This document shows, in pieces, positions 54,064-64,000 of a stretch of DNA of 64,000 bases; positions within the stretch are counted from its first letter, which is position 1, and each line of letters begins with the position of its first letter. The translations under genes were made by a program, and so were the position numbers. This DNA comes from a bacterium CG_4_9_14_3_um_filter_65_15 (GTDB lineage: Bacteria > Krumholzibacteriota > Krumholzibacteriia > LZORAL124-64-63). Under the pieces are notes generated by a model that had not been told where the DNA came from, ran no database searches, and saw only the letters and a list, made by a program, of their open reading frames with translations. Location of the stretch: NCBI GenBank assembly GCA_002790835.1, contig PFVX01000094.1:21775-85774 (forward strand), written 5' to 3'.

Positions 54064-54474
54064 CTACTTCTCCGCCTTCTTCACCATCGCATCGCACACC
54101 ACGTACCCGTAGCGTTCGTACAGACCGTGGGCGTCGCGGGTGCGCAGCAGCTTCTGGGTGGCGGCGGCCACCCAGGGGTGGTCCTCCACACACTCGATCA
54201 CCCACTTGCCCAGACCGGTGCCGCGGAAATCCGGGTGCACCATGACGTCGCAGATCCAGGCGAAGGTGCAGCGGTCGGTGACCACCCGCGCGAATCCGAT
54301 CTGCCGGTCGTTTTCATACAGACCGAAGCAGAGGGAATTCTGGATCGATTCCTCGACCTTTTCCTGGGGACGCCCCACGGCCCAGTAGGAATCCTGCAGG
54401 GCGGGAACGATATAGAACAGGTCCAGCTCCGACTTGTCGTCGCTGACCCGGTACGGTTCGCGTTTCCATTCCAT
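54064..54474 (-). CDS. GNAT family N-acetyltransferase
   Basis: This 136-aa acetyltransferase has the acetyl-CoA loop VHPDFRGTGLGKWVIECV and the C-terminal HGLYERYGYVV. The substrate is unknown. The start ATG 54474 opens MEWKREPYRVS. The track start at 54558 adds unlike sequence. It is convergent with the STAS gene (24-bp gap) and downstream of asnS on the same strand with a 40-bp gap. Confidence 0.9.
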   Translation of the reverse strand: MEWKREPYRVSDDKSELDLFYIVPALQDSYWAVGRPQEKVEESIQNSLCFGLYENDRQIGFARVVTDRCTFAWICDVMVHPDFRGTGLGKWVIECVEDHPWVAAATQKLLRTRDAHGLYERYGYVVCDAMVKKAEK

Positions 54475-54514
54475 GGTTCGACCCCTCGCGGCCTTGCGTC
54501 GTGCTGTCCGGTTG

Positions 54515-55915
<1,401 letters not shown>

Positions 55916-55959
55916 GGCGGATCCTCGAATTCAGGGGATCGGGGGACTGGCGAAGGAAA

Positions 55960-55988
55960 AAGATAGCACCCCCCCAGCCCCGCGACAA
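55960..55988 (-). promoter_or_regulatory. Candidate asnS promoter
   Basis: On the minus strand TTGTCG (55988-55983) and TATCTT (55965-55960) are exactly 17 bp apart, 45 bp upstream of the asnS start. It would give a short leader. Confidence 0.5.
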
Positions 55989-56004
55989 CCGGGCAGGTCC
56001 GGGA

Positions 56005-58020
56005 TCACACGCCGACCGGCTCTTCCATCTGCTCCAAGTTCCACCGCGCGTCGGTGTTGTTGGGATCGCGGGCCAGGATGCCGGCGAGAATATCCACGGC
56101 CTCGTCGCGGCCCTTCCCCGCGGAATCCGCCTGCCAAACGATGACCGCCAGATCGTTGGCGGCGCGGTCGTGGTCCGGCCGGCCGGCCAGGACCGCCCGC
56201 AGCATGCGCTCGGCCTTGTCCAGGCGGCCCAGGGCGTAGAACCTCTCGGCCTTTTCGGTCCAGCGGTCGGCCTCCCATGAGGGCAGAGGCAGCACCTCGA
56301 CCCGTGTCGACAGCGGCAGGGGGTGGAAGTGCAGGCCGGGCAGGAAGCCGTCGTCGATGAGCTGCTTGAGGTTGAGGTTGCCGGTCTGGCGGGCGGTGGG
56401 TTCGAGGTCCCACTTCTTGCGGAAGATCTGGAATTTCTCGTCCAGCTCGCGGTCGTAGTCCACGCCCCCGGCGATGAAACTGCGGCTGCCGTAGTGATGC
56501 ACGAAGCTGTCCCGGGCCACCACCGAGGAATACCCGGCCAGGAATGCGCGCAGGCAGTAGTCGGTGTCCTCGTAGTTGCCACGTCCGAAGCCCTCGTCCA
56601 GGCCGCCGATCTTCTCGACGACCTCGCGCTTGATCAGCAGGCAGTAGCCCACCAGCCACAGGGCCTGCTCGGCGCCCCCGGCACAGGTCGACGCATGGGT
56701 GGCCGCGAAATCGTCCAGCCCCTCCAGGCTGTCCTGGTCGTAACCCACCTGGTCCAGCTTCTGCCCCCCCGTGATGCTGTTGGTCACCGGTCCGGCCAGG
56801 CCCACGCCCGCCCCCGATTCCGCCGCCGCGATCAGGCGGTCCAGCCACCCGGCGGTCACCACGGTGTCGCTGTTGAGCAGGCAGATGTAGCGCCCGCGGG
56901 ACGCCGCGATGCCGACGTTGTTCCCGGCGGCGAAGCCCCGGTTCTCCCCGTTGAAGATCACGCGGACCCGTTCGTGTTTGCCGTCCAACTCGCTCAGATA
57001 CTTCAGGGTGTCCATTTCGGACCCGTTGTCCACGAAGATGAGTTCGCAGTCGTCGCCGGTGTGCTGCAGCAGGGAATCGGCGCACCGGCGCACATAGTCC
57101 AGGGCGTTCCACACCAGAACCACCACGCTGGCCCGCCACCGCGACGGTTCGGGCTCGCCCAGCCGTAGGCGGGGCTGGATGTAGGGGCTGATTTTGTTGT
57201 CGGGCGTGGCGATGAACTTGCCGTCCTGGTCGCGGATGAAATCGGGCCCCGCCACCCCGTGCCAACGCTTCATGAAGATCTGCAGGTTGTGTTCGACCTT
57301 GGTCCACCGCTGGGTGCCGCTCTGGGATTCGTAGTGGATGATCTCGCACTCGGGACGATAGACCACCTTCCACCCGGCCTGCTTCACCTTGAGACACAGA
57401 TCCACGTCCTCGTTGCCGTTCCAGTACTCGGCGTCGAATCCGCCGGCGGCCGCGAAGACCTCCGGGCGGATGGCCAGGCACGCGCCGGTGACCACCTGCA
57501 TCTGCTGGGCGCGGTTGGCCGCCGGATCCGATCCGCTCTTCTGGTAGGAAAGATGGATGCCGCCGAAGGTGACCCGGTCGGCGTGGACTTCCACCAGGGC
57601 CACTCCGCCGTGCTGGATGGTCCCGTCGGGAAACAGCAGCTTGGCGCCCACCACACCCACCTGGGGATCGTGGTCGAGGGTCGTCACCAGGGGATCCAAC
57701 CAGCTTGGTTTCACTTCCATATCGTTGTTCAGGAACAGCAGGTACTTGCCGCGAGCGACCGCCGCCCCCGCGTTGCACCCGTCGGCGAATCCCAGGTTTT
57801 CCCCGCTGAGCACCGACCGCAGGCGCTTGGCCTCCTGCTGCTCCCGCAACCACTCGGTGGTGCCGTCGGTGGATCCGTTGTCCACCACGATGATCTCGAA
57901 TCCCGGTTCGACGGGATGGGTATGCAGCGATTCGATGCAGACCCGGGTCAGGTCGAGCTTGTTATAGACCGGAATGATCACCGATACGGTGGGGCGCGGG
58001 TGGTCGTGGGTGTAAGCCAT
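56005..58020 (-). CDS. Double GT2 glycosyltransferase with C-terminal TPR-like repeats
   Basis: This 671-aa protein has two family 2 glycosyltransferase domains. The first has SVIIPVYNKLDLTRVCIESL, IVVDNGSTDGTTEW and the DxD FLNNDMEVKPSW. The second has SVVVLVWNALDYVRRCADSL, IFVDNGSEMDTLKYL and LLNSDTVVTAGWLD. A C-terminal TPR-like region (GRLDKAERMLRAVLAGRPDH, then repeats) follows. It probably builds surface polysaccharide or glycosylates a protein. ATG 58020 follows GGAGGGATTGATTTC. The leader upstream holds two hairpins. Confidence 0.9.
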   Translation of the reverse strand: MAYTHDHPRPTVSVIIPVYNKLDLTRVCIESLHTHPVEPGFEIIVVDNGSTDGTTEWLREQQEAKRLRSVLSGENLGFADGCNAGAAVARGKYLLFLNNDMEVKPSWLDPLVTTLDHDPQVGVVGAKLLFPDGTIQHGGVALVEVHADRVTFGGIHLSYQKSGSDPAANRAQQMQVVTGACLAIRPEVFAAAGGFDAEYWNGNEDVDLCLKVKQAGWKVVYRPECEIIHYESQSGTQRWTKVEHNLQIFMKRWHGVAGPDFIRDQDGKFIATPDNKISPYIQPRLRLGEPEPSRWRASVVVLVWNALDYVRRCADSLLQHTGDDCELIFVDNGSEMDTLKYLSELDGKHERVRVIFNGENRGFAAGNNVGIAASRGRYICLLNSDTVVTAGWLDRLIAAAESGAGVGLAGPVTNSITGGQKLDQVGYDQDSLEGLDDFAATHASTCAGGAEQALWLVGYCLLIKREVVEKIGGLDEGFGRGNYEDTDYCLRAFLAGYSSVVARDSFVHHYGSRSFIAGGVDYDRELDEKFQIFRKKWDLEPTARQTGNLNLKQLIDDGFLPGLHFHPLPLSTRVEVLPLPSWEADRWTEKAERFYALGRLDKAERMLRAVLAGRPDHDRAANDLAVIVWQADSAGKGRDEAVDILAGILARDPNNTDARWNLEQMEEPVGV

Positions 58021-58036
58021 GAAATCAATCCCTCCT

Positions 58037-58072
58037 GGTCGAAAATCGACCATTCAACCCCCCGAAGGGGGC
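58037..58072 (-). promoter_or_regulatory. Two hairpins in the leader of the glycosyltransferase gene
   Basis: GGTCGA-AAA-TCGACC (58037-58051) is a perfect 6-bp stem just upstream of the ribosome binding site. A few bases further, CCCCC-CGAA-GGGGG (about 58058-58070) gives a second stem that on the minus strand has a TTCG loop. They may tune translation or transcription of the gene. Confidence 0.4.
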
Positions 58073-58118
58073 CCAATTCGCCTTTGCGGAGGGAATTTGC
58101 AAGGATCGCGCCCTCATC

Positions 58119-58147
58119 TTGACAGCGCCTCGACAGGCGGTTATTCT
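58119..58147 (+). promoter_or_regulatory. Promoter of the AsnRS-like paralogue
   Basis: A perfect TTGACA (58119-58124) and TATTCT (58142-58147) are exactly 17 bp apart, 46 bp ahead of the ATG at 58194. This is one of the best sigma-70-type matches in the window. Confidence 0.65.
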
Positions 58148-58193
58148 CCCGGCGTCCTTTAACCGCGGCCCGCGAGCCCGAAAGGAGCCTCCC

Positions 58194-59027
58194 ATGTTCG
58201 CTTCCGCCCAGGTTCTTTCCGCCCAGACAGTTCCCGACATGCATCAATCCCGGCTCTTTGCGCCTCCGGGACGGCCACGCCCCTTGGCCCGCCGACTGGC
58301 CATCCACAACCGCGTGGTGCGGCGGGTGCGCAGCAACCTGGAAGCCGCCGGTTTCCAGGAAATTCCCGCCTCGGGGCCCGAACCCCTTTCCGTGCTGGAT
58401 GCCATGATCGAGCGGGGTTTTCCCGCCCTGTGGTGCGAACACCAGGTCCAGGGCCCGCCCGATGCCACCGGCCAGCGACAATTGCCGGTCTACCGGGTCA
58501 TCACCGCGCGGAGCACCGCCCATGGCCTGAACGAACTGGCCGATCTGATGGAAAACCTGCTCAAGGACGTGACCGGCGCCCTCGGGGCCGAGTTGCTCGG
58601 CGGGATGCAGGTCACCCGCCTGGATCGGAGCCTGCACTCGCCCCATCTGCGCCTGCGGCACAGCGAAGCCGTGGCTGTGGCCCATGGCCGGGGCTGGGAA
58701 GTCGGCCCAGGAGACGACCTGCCACCCGACGTCGAAGCCGCCCTGGTCCGCCACGGCGGCAACCTGCCCCTGCTGGTCACGCACTGGCCGACCGCGCTCA
58801 AAGCGGGGCTCGTCACCTGCGAACCGGGGGTTTCGGCGCGGATCAAATATCTGGCGCCTTACGCGGGAGAGATCATGGACGGCGGCATCGAAGACGGTGC
58901 CATGCCACGCGCGGGGTTCAGCCTGGGCATCGGACGTCTGCTGCAATATCTCATGGGGCTGGGCAGCATCGCGGACACGGAGATCCTGCCTCGGATGGCG
59001 AAGCCGTCAGCTCAGGCCCGCGCCTGA
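58194..59027 (+). CDS. AsnRS-like class II aminoacyl-tRNA synthetase paralogue without anticodon domain
   Basis: This 277-aa protein matches the C-terminal catalytic half of AsnRS-type class II enzymes. The end reads IMDGGIEDGAMPRAGFSLGIGRLLQYLMGLGSI, an acceptable motif 3, and residues 35-60 (RRLAIHNRVVRRVRSNLEAAG) resemble the motif 1 helix. Motif 2 is poorly conserved. No OB-fold anticodon domain is present. AsnA-like asparagine synthetases and other aaRS paralogues have this architecture. It might make asparagine or modify a protein, and the function is unknown. ATG 58194 follows AAAGGAG. The track start at 58119 coincides with the promoter. Confidence 0.7.
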   Translation: MFASAQVLSAQTVPDMHQSRLFAPPGRPRPLARRLAIHNRVVRRVRSNLEAAGFQEIPASGPEPLSVLDAMIERGFPALWCEHQVQGPPDATGQRQLPVYRVITARSTAHGLNELADLMENLLKDVTGALGAELLGGMQVTRLDRSLHSPHLRLRHSEAVAVAHGRGWEVGPGDDLPPDVEAALVRHGGNLPLLVTHWPTALKAGLVTCEPGVSARIKYLAPYAGEIMDGGIEDGAMPRAGFSLGIGRLLQYLMGLGSIADTEILPRMAKPSAQARA

Positions 59028-59503
59028 CGGGCAACTCCGGCCCGAGTCGCGAAATGCCCCACCCGGGGCTGGACCAACCGCCGGAAATCGGCGAACGACA
59101 TGGCCACGATCTCGGTGTGGGTGCCGGCGTTGAAGGCGATGCGCCCGGACCGCAGGAGGCTGCCCGCCACGTAGACCGGCAGATCGTACAATGGCCCGAT
59201 GGGCGGCATGGCTCCGGTCTCGCAATCGGGAAACTTCCCCTCGCACTCGTCTCCGGTACACAGGGCGACCTCGTCGGCGCCGGCGGCCGCCTGCAGCAGG
59301 GTCAGGTCGATGCGGCTGTCCGCCGGCAGAACCACCATGGCCGGACGGCGATCGATCTTCACCAGCACCGTCTTGGCGAACACGGCCTGGGCCACCCCGG
59401 ACCGATGGGCCACATCCCGCGCCGCAAAGGCGCTTGGATGCCGGACCAGGTCGTAATCCACGGAATTTTCCTGGAGATAGTTCAAGAGTCGGGCGCTGGG
59501 CAT
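59012..59503 (-). CDS. YbaK/EbsC family aminoacyl-tRNA deacylase
   Basis: This 163-aa protein of the YbaK/ProX-like domain hydrolyses mischarged tRNA (for example Cys- or Ala-tRNAPro). Family residues are in RHPSAFAARDVAHRSGVAQA, FAKTVLVKIDRRPAMVVLPA, then GAMPPIGPLYDLPVYV and IAFNAGTHTEIVAMSFADF. ATG 59503 follows GGGAGG. The track start at 59566 adds an unlike leader. It overlaps the end of the AsnRS paralogue by 16 bp in convergent orientation. Confidence 0.9.
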   Translation of the reverse strand: MPSARLLNYLQENSVDYDLVRHPSAFAARDVAHRSGVAQAVFAKTVLVKIDRRPAMVVLPADSRIDLTLLQAAAGADEVALCTGDECEGKFPDCETGAMPPIGPLYDLPVYVAGSLLRSGRIAFNAGTHTEIVAMSFADFRRLVQPRVGHFATRAGVARQARA

Positions 59504-59587
59504 GGCCAACCTCCCAGGCAGGAGACCGCCCGCGGCCCAGGGGAACAGCCGGGGGCTCAGGCCCATGATAGCACAATTCCAAGAAAA

Positions 59588-60358
59588 TTACGCGGAATCC
59601 GGCCAAATGCCCTGCTCGGCGAGCTGTCGCGCGGCCGCCTCCGCCCAGCCCCGGTTGGCCGCCGGGCTGGCGGGGCTGGGGTGCAGAAGGGTGCCTAGGC
59701 GCACATCCGCAGGATCCTTGCCCACCAGCGCCTCGAGCTTCTTGCGGGCAAAACCGCCCACTCCCACCAGCCAATGCGGCCGATAAAGGCCGATGAGGGC
59801 GCCCAAACGCTCCTCACAGGCGGCGAACAGGGGGCCGGATTCGGCCACGGGCAACTTGTCCGGGGTCCGGTTGCGCCCGCTGTCCTCCATGAAGACCAGG
59901 GGGCAATAGTTGACGATCACGTGCTCGGCGAAAAAGGCCTCGGGCGACCCGAATCGCTCCTGGAAATAACCCCACAAACGACGACCGCTGACCTCGGAGC
60001 GCGCGCATTCCAGACCCAGGACGGGCCGCTTGGGATGCTCGGGATCCGGCTTGCCGACCGCACCGCCCAGGTCGAGCCACCCCTTCACCGCGGCGACCTC
60101 GCCGAACGGAACACCGGTCTGGGCCATGCCCCAGGGACCAGGATTCATGCCCAGCATGAGCACCCGACGCGGGGAAGCGCACCAGCGACTCACGTAGGCG
60201 GCGTGCAGATCCCAGGCGTATTCCAGGGGGTTGTAGGTGAAGGCCACCGGGTCGGCGAAGTTCAGGCCGGCGGCGCGGTCCCGGAGCCTGGCCGTGGCCG
60301 CCAAAACCTGGTCGGCGAAGGCGGGGTCGCGGGGAAGTGCTGGTTTGTGGACGGGCAT
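59588..60358 (-). CDS. SMUG1-like uracil-DNA glycosylase family protein
   Basis: This 256-aa enzyme of the UDG superfamily (SMUG type) has the active-site loop MLGMNPGPWGMAQTGVPFGE and the later motif LLHPSPASPAANRGW, the pair that marks SMUG1/SMUG2-type glycosylases. NYNPLEYAW-type residues and NYCPLVFMED also fit. It removes uracil or related lesions from DNA. ATG 60358 is the natural start. It follows the second graveyard region upstream. Confidence 0.9.
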   Translation of the reverse strand: MPVHKPALPRDPAFADQVLAATARLRDRAAGLNFADPVAFTYNPLEYAWDLHAAYVSRWCASPRRVLMLGMNPGPWGMAQTGVPFGEVAAVKGWLDLGGAVGKPDPEHPKRPVLGLECARSEVSGRRLWGYFQERFGSPEAFFAEHVIVNYCPLVFMEDSGRNRTPDKLPVAESGPLFAACEERLGALIGLYRPHWLVGVGGFARKKLEALVGKDPADVRLGTLLHPSPASPAANRGWAEAAARQLAEQGIWPDSA

Positions 60359-60397
60359 GGATGTCCCCCTACCGGTCGTCCTGAAGGGCCCCGCCCC

Positions 60398-60490
60398 TCA
60401 GGTACGGACGCAGTTGCGGCCGGCTTGCTTGGCGCGGTAGAGAGCCGCATCGGCGCGGGCGAAGAGTTCTTCCGGGGTTGAGGTGGGCCC
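60398..60490 (-). pseudogene. GGDEF (diguanylate cyclase) C-terminal remnant
   Basis: The minus-strand frame reads TPEELFARADAALYRAKQAG and ends RNCVRT before a TGA at 60398. This is the last helix of a GGDEF domain. Nothing upstream of it in this frame continues the domain. The DNA turns into non-coding and IS-derived sequence. It is a broken gene end, not a functional cyclase. Confidence 0.75.
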
Positions 60491-60541
60491 CGTCTTTAGG
60501 ACAGGTCGGCGGCCAGTTTAAGGTGGACTCCCCGTGCTTTG

Positions 60542-60705
60542 TCATGCCGCCATTCTCTCATTGTACACTTCCATCGGGGTCATGTCATCGGGCAAGGAGG
60601 AGTGCGGGCGCTCCCAGTTGTACTTCCTGGTCCAGTCCCCTATCTCCTGCCTGGCCACCAGCCCGGTTTCGAACTCCTTCAGATAGACGCACTCGTATTT
60701 CAAGG
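60542..60705 (-). mobile_element. IS3-family transposase 3' remnant
   Basis: The minus-strand frame reads TSLKYECVYLKEFETGLVAR, then GDWTRKYNWERPHSSLPDDM and PMEVYNERMAA before the stop at 60542. This is the C-terminal end of an IS3-type orfB integrase (rve family), where the YN..RPH motif is diagnostic. Only the last 55 or so residues remain. A likely IS end lies between this stop and the GGDEF remnant. The rest of the element is lost, so it is not mobile. Confidence 0.8.
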
Positions 60706-60842
60706 AAGTCGAAGGCACGATCGACGAGGAAGACGCTCGTTACGAAGCCTCGCGCTGCCTGAATTGCGGGACCTACTGTTACGATCATGACCTGGAATTG
60801 TCACGGTTGGCTGCGGTAGGCTCCGAGACCCAGGAATCCTGA
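60702..60842 (+). pseudogene. Fe-S oxidoreductase C-terminal remnant
   Basis: The plus-strand frame reads FKEVEGTIDEEDARYEASRC, then LNCGTYCYDHDLELS and ends at TGA 60842. RCLNCG near the end is typical of GltD-like or related FAD/Fe-S proteins. It starts abruptly at the IS3 remnant, so the rest of the gene was lost when the IS or a deletion struck. Non-functional. Confidence 0.55.
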
Positions 60843-60962
60843 TCGGCTGGTAAGCTGAGGGCAAAAGAGGCGACAAACAAAAACACCATGGGCAAACCCC
60901 GCCCGGCCTGGCGCCCTTTTCCTGGAAGGTATACCCTGCCATCAGGAAAGAGGTGAGGCTGG

Positions 60963-63422
60963 ATGGTGACATTGAAGAAACCCCTGAAGATCCTCGGCTG
61001 GACGGCCGGGTCGTTCGCCGCGTTGCTGATCCTGCTTGTGGTGGGCCTGCGACTCTTCCTGCCCGCGGAAAAACTGCGGGACCTGGCGGTCGCCCGCGCC
61101 TCGGCCTCCCTGGGCCGCGAGGTGACGGTCAAGGATGTGCGCGTGTCCCTGCGGGGCGGGCTCGGAATCCAGTTGACCGACGTGAGCGTCGGCAATCCTG
61201 TGGGATTCCCCGCCGGACACCTGATGACGGCCGAAAACGTGGATCTCAAGCTGCAGCTGCGGCCCCTTTTTTCGCGTCAGGTGCACGCCGACCGTCTGGT
61301 GATCAACGCCCCCCGCATCATTTTGACCAAGCTGGACTCCGCACGGAACAACTTCACCTTTGACGGAGGCAAACCCACCCGCCCAGCCTCCCCGGTTGCG
61401 CCCCCGGACAGTTCCGGAGCCACGCTCAACTTCGACCGGTTCGAGTGCAACGGTGGATTCCTGAGTTTCCAGGACGTGGAAGCCGGCGGCGGGTTCGAAC
61501 TCACGGGCCTGCACCTGAACTGGACGGTGACCGACGCGGGCGCAGGGCGGCTCGACTGCCGCGGCGACACCGAGGCGGACAGCCTAAAGGTTACCGGGGC
61601 CCAGAAGTTCGCCGCAGGTCCCGTGACCCTCGCCCACTCAGCGCGCCTCGACACGAAGCAGAATAGATTCACCCTGGAACAAGGTGCTTTGGCCTTGGGA
61701 GGGTTGGATTTCACGGTCACCGCCGAGGGCCAATATGGTCAAGGGACTCCCGTCATGCGCGCCGAGATCGGCAGCGAAACCCTCGATCTTGCGACCGTCC
61801 TGGCCCTGGCGGCGGAGAACAAACCGGGGACTCTGGACGAAATCAGGCCCGACGGAAAACTCGCCCTGCGGACGGTTCTGACCTTCGACCAGGCCCGAGA
61901 CGACCCCTTGAACATCGAAGGATCGTGTGAGTTGACCGGCGGGCGGTTTGAACTGCCGAAATTTTCCGATCCCATCACCGATCTGTCCGCCAGGGGCGTA
62001 TTCAACCTCGACACCCTGCGCGTGACGGCATCCCAGGCGAGAATTTCGGGGGCAAATCTCAACTATACCGGAGCGGTTACCGGCCTGAAGCAGCCGGCCG
62101 AGGCCCGAACCGAGGGCACCATCCATCTGACCGCGGATCTGGCCCGACTGCAGGGCTACCTGCCCGCCGAGCGCAAGGCGACCCTGGCCGGCAAGGCCAC
62201 CGGGACCATCAAGCTGGCCGGCCGTTTGGACAGCCCCGGCGATCTGCCGACCGGTGGGGAGATCACCCTCACCGATCTCAGCTATCGCGATGCCAACATC
62301 TTCGAGCCCGTGACCGACCTCGACGCCACCCTGGCGTTCGGGCCCCGCGATGTGACCATCAAGAGCTGCGCGGTGAAGTTCCAGCCCAGCAACTTCACCC
62401 TCAGTGGGGTGGTCAAGGGACTCGTGCCCGCCCTGCAGAAAAAACCCGGCCCCAAGCCCCATCTGGATTTCACCCTGAACTCCCAGCTCTTGAACGTCGA
62501 CCACCTGTTCCCCGCCGCCAGCCCCGGCGCGGTGACGAAAGGGGCCGCCTCCCCCCCCGTGATAGCGGAATTTCCCGATGTCACGGGTTCGGGCGCCGTT
62601 TCCATCGCCAACCTGATCTACGGCGGTGTGGCCTTCACCGGCATCACCGGCAAGGTGGCCGTCGCCGACCGCGCCGTAAAGATCAGCGAGGCCGCCGGTG
62701 CGGTCTTTGCGGGGAAAATCACCGGCCAGACCACGGTCGACCTCAACAGCATGACCACCCCCGGCTACAAAGGGAGCTTCGCCGCACAGGGCATCCAGGC
62801 CGACTCCCTGCTGAGCCGGTTCACGCCGCTGAAGAACCATGTTTTCGGTGGCCTGGATTTCGGCGGGACCTACACGGCGGCGGGGAAAGACCCTGCCGCC
62901 TTCCGGCGATCCCTCTCCCTGGACGCCCAGAGCGCCATGACCCAGGGCCGCCTCGTCACCTCGGGGGTGATCCAGCAGGGGCTGAATACCCTGGCCCGGA
63001 AACTCGGTCGCACTTTCGACCAGGAGGAGAAGCTGAAGGATCTGGCCGGCCCGGTGAAGGTCAGCGGCGAACGCGTGATTCTCGAACGCTTCACCAGCGA
63101 GTTGCCCGGCCTGGGCACCTTGAGCATCGGCGGCAGCTACGGCTTCACCGGCGATCTGGATTTCCGGGGTGAGCTTTTGCTGACGGAGGAGAATTCCCGC
63201 AAGTTGCTGGGATCTGCGGGGAGCGGCCTGACCGGCGCCATCGGCAACATCCTGGGCAAGAAGGAGCCGGCGACCGTGCCGCGCCTGAAGCTGCCGGTCA
63301 AGATCGGCGGCGCCTTCACCAAGCCCGAAGTCGCCCTGGATTTTTCCGCCATGGCCAAAGCCCGCGGCCAGGAGGCCGCCGACGAGCTGAAGGGCAAGCT
63401 GGAAGGAATGTTCAAGAAGTAA
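60963..63422 (+). CDS. AsmA family protein
   Basis: This 819-aa envelope protein has one N-terminal helix ([20 protein letters not shown]) followed by a long beta-rich periplasmic region. [20 protein letters not shown] and the AsmA-like C-terminal segment ([20 protein letters not shown]) place it in the AsmA/TamB-like superfamily that handles lipid transport between membranes. The length is usual. The ATG at 60963 has GAGG-type sequence upstream. It appears to be a single-gene unit. Confidence 0.87.
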   Translation: MVTLKKPLKILGWTAGSFAALLILLVVGLRLFLPAEKLRDLAVARASASLGREVTVKDVRVSLRGGLGIQLTDVSVGNPVGFPAGHLMTAENVDLKLQLRPLFSRQVHADRLVINAPRIILTKLDSARNNFTFDGGKPTRPASPVAPPDSSGATLNFDRFECNGGFLSFQDVEAGGGFELTGLHLNWTVTDAGAGRLDCRGDTEADSLKVTGAQKFAAGPVTLAHSARLDTKQNRFTLEQGALALGGLDFTVTAEGQYGQGTPVMRAEIGSETLDLATVLALAAENKPGTLDEIRPDGKLALRTVLTFDQARDDPLNIEGSCELTGGRFELPKFSDPITDLSARGVFNLDTLRVTASQARISGANLNYTGAVTGLKQPAEARTEGTIHLTADLARLQGYLPAERKATLAGKATGTIKLAGRLDSPGDLPTGGEITLTDLSYRDANIFEPVTDLDATLAFGPRDVTIKSCAVKFQPSNFTLSGVVKGLVPALQKKPGPKPHLDFTLNSQLLNVDHLFPAASPGAVTKGAASPPVIAEFPDVTGSGAVSIANLIYGGVAFTGITGKVAVADRAVKISEAAGAVFAGKITGQTTVDLNSMTTPGYKGSFAAQGIQADSLLSRFTPLKNHVFGGLDFGGTYTAAGKDPAAFRRSLSLDAQSAMTQGRLVTSGVIQQGLNTLARKLGRTFDQEEKLKDLAGPVKVSGERVILERFTSELPGLGTLSIGGSYGFTGDLDFRGELLLTEENSRKLLGSAGSGLTGAIGNILGKKEPATVPRLKLPVKIGGAFTKPEVALDFSAMAKARGQEAADELKGKLEGMFKK

Positions 63423-63591
63423 AGATGGGGATTTCCCCGATCTTGCGGAACATCAGCGCCACACCTGCCGGCCGGACCGTGGCGGCTTGGCGGCGGCATT
63501 CATAGATTACCCCCTCAAGGACAAACCCGAACACCTGCTCGGGACCGGCAGCGTACCCTGCCCCTCTGAATTCAAACCCCCGGAGAATTGC

Positions 63592-64000
63592 ATGAAAACC
63601 CGACATATTCTCGTCCTCCTCGCCCTGGTCGCCTCGACCGTCACGTTCGACGCGGCGCGGGCCGAGCATCCCAAGAAAACCGAGCACCCGGCCACGGCCA
63701 CGCCTGCGGCCGACGCCACGGACGTCGTCAGCGTCGCCGGAAGCGCGGGGAACTTCAAGACCCTCGTCGCCGCCATCGAGGCGGCAGGCCTGGCCGCAGA
63801 GCTTCAGGGCAAGGGTCCGTTCACCCTTTTCGCCCCGACCGACGAGGCCTTCGCCAAGCTGCCCGCTGGCACGGTGGAAGACCTGCTCAAACCCGCCAAC
63901 AGGGCGATGCTGGCCGGCATCCTCGCCAACCACGTGGTGCCCGGCAAGATCATGTCCTCGGATATCAAGACCATGAAGGCCTCCACCGTCAGCGGCCACG
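63592..64000 (+). CDS. Fasciclin (FAS1) domain protein, 3' end outside window
   Basis: The frame from ATG 63592 has a GGAG ribosome binding site, a Sec signal ([20 protein letters not shown]), an Ala/Thr linker, then a FAS1 domain: [39 protein letters not shown] and [15 protein letters not shown]. These are the H1 and YH-like parts of fasciclin. It is cut by the window end after about 136 codons and missing from the ORF track. Probably an exported adhesion-like protein of about 180 residues. Confidence 0.88.
   Translation, partial: MKTRHILVLLALVASTVTFDAARAEHPKKTEHPATATPAADATDVVSVAGSAGNFKTLVAAIEAAGLAAELQGKGPFTLFAPTDEAFAKLPAGTVEDLLKPANRAMLAGILANHVVPGKIMSSDIKTMKASTVSGH

Overview
The window is high-GC bacterial DNA with tightly packed, mostly convergent or divergent operons. 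No 16S, tRNA or other strong taxonomic marker is visible. The gene mix (alternative complex III, a Sec-exported clade II type nitrous oxide reductase with nosB, a FlgD-Ig lipoprotein, a Reg_prop hybrid kinase, a 6-bladed propeller remnant, the LRSLGYV C-terminal motif) suggests an uncultured lineage near the FCB superphylum, such as Krumholzibacteriota or Eisenbacteria. That placement is inference.

Layout. 1-5351 (minus): SppA (cut by the window edge), a 73-aa protein, a BaiN/HI0933 flavoprotein, TatD, an alanine/ornithine-type racemase and a GNAT. 5456-7785 (plus): an M20 amidohydrolase overlapping alanine racemase. 7842-10105 (plus): a DUF134 regulator with a perfect palindrome in its promoter spacer, a NifX-like protein, a MinD-like ATPase that has lost one of two expected Fe-S clusters, and a CGGC protein. 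10188-16142 (plus): a large hybrid sensor kinase and glycogen phosphorylase. 16160-17518: a gene graveyard (SGNH hydrolase, a deleted copy of the neighbouring membrane gene, a propeller, an HNH nuclease). 17622-20200: a membrane protein and a C69 dipeptidase.

The core is 20299-43886, all minus strand and about 23.6 kb, apparently one dedicated respiratory locus. In transcription order it holds alternative complex III (actA-B-C-D-E-F), a small single-TM protein, a cytochrome oxidase subunit II homologue with fused cytochrome c, a subunit I homologue, a diheme cytochrome c, nosZ, two more diheme cytochromes, nosB, nosD, nosG, nosH, nosF, nosL, nosY, and a seven-heme NapC-type cytochrome. By my alignment the oxidase pair has lost every metal ligand: all six heme/CuB histidines in subunit I and all CuA ligands in subunit II. 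Only the cytochrome c domain keeps its heme motif. The simplest reading is a quinol-to-N2O chain in which complex III feeds NosZ through cytochromes and a ligand-free oxidase pair serves as a structural or electron-relay module. This is the best candidate for an undescribed system here.

44161-59503: a DUF255 thioredoxin-fold protein, a FlgD-Ig lipoprotein, a zinc alcohol dehydrogenase, a CBS protein with a clear terminator, a single-chain homoaconitase-type hydratase, an ICMT-like methyltransferase, an acyl-CoA synthetase, a STAS protein, a GNAT, AsnRS, a double GT2 glycosyltransferase with repeats at its C-terminus, an AsnRS-like paralogue and a YbaK deacylase. 59588-64000: a SMUG-type glycosylase, a second graveyard (GGDEF, IS3 transposase and Fe-S oxidoreductase tails), an AsmA protein and a fasciclin protein cut by the window end.
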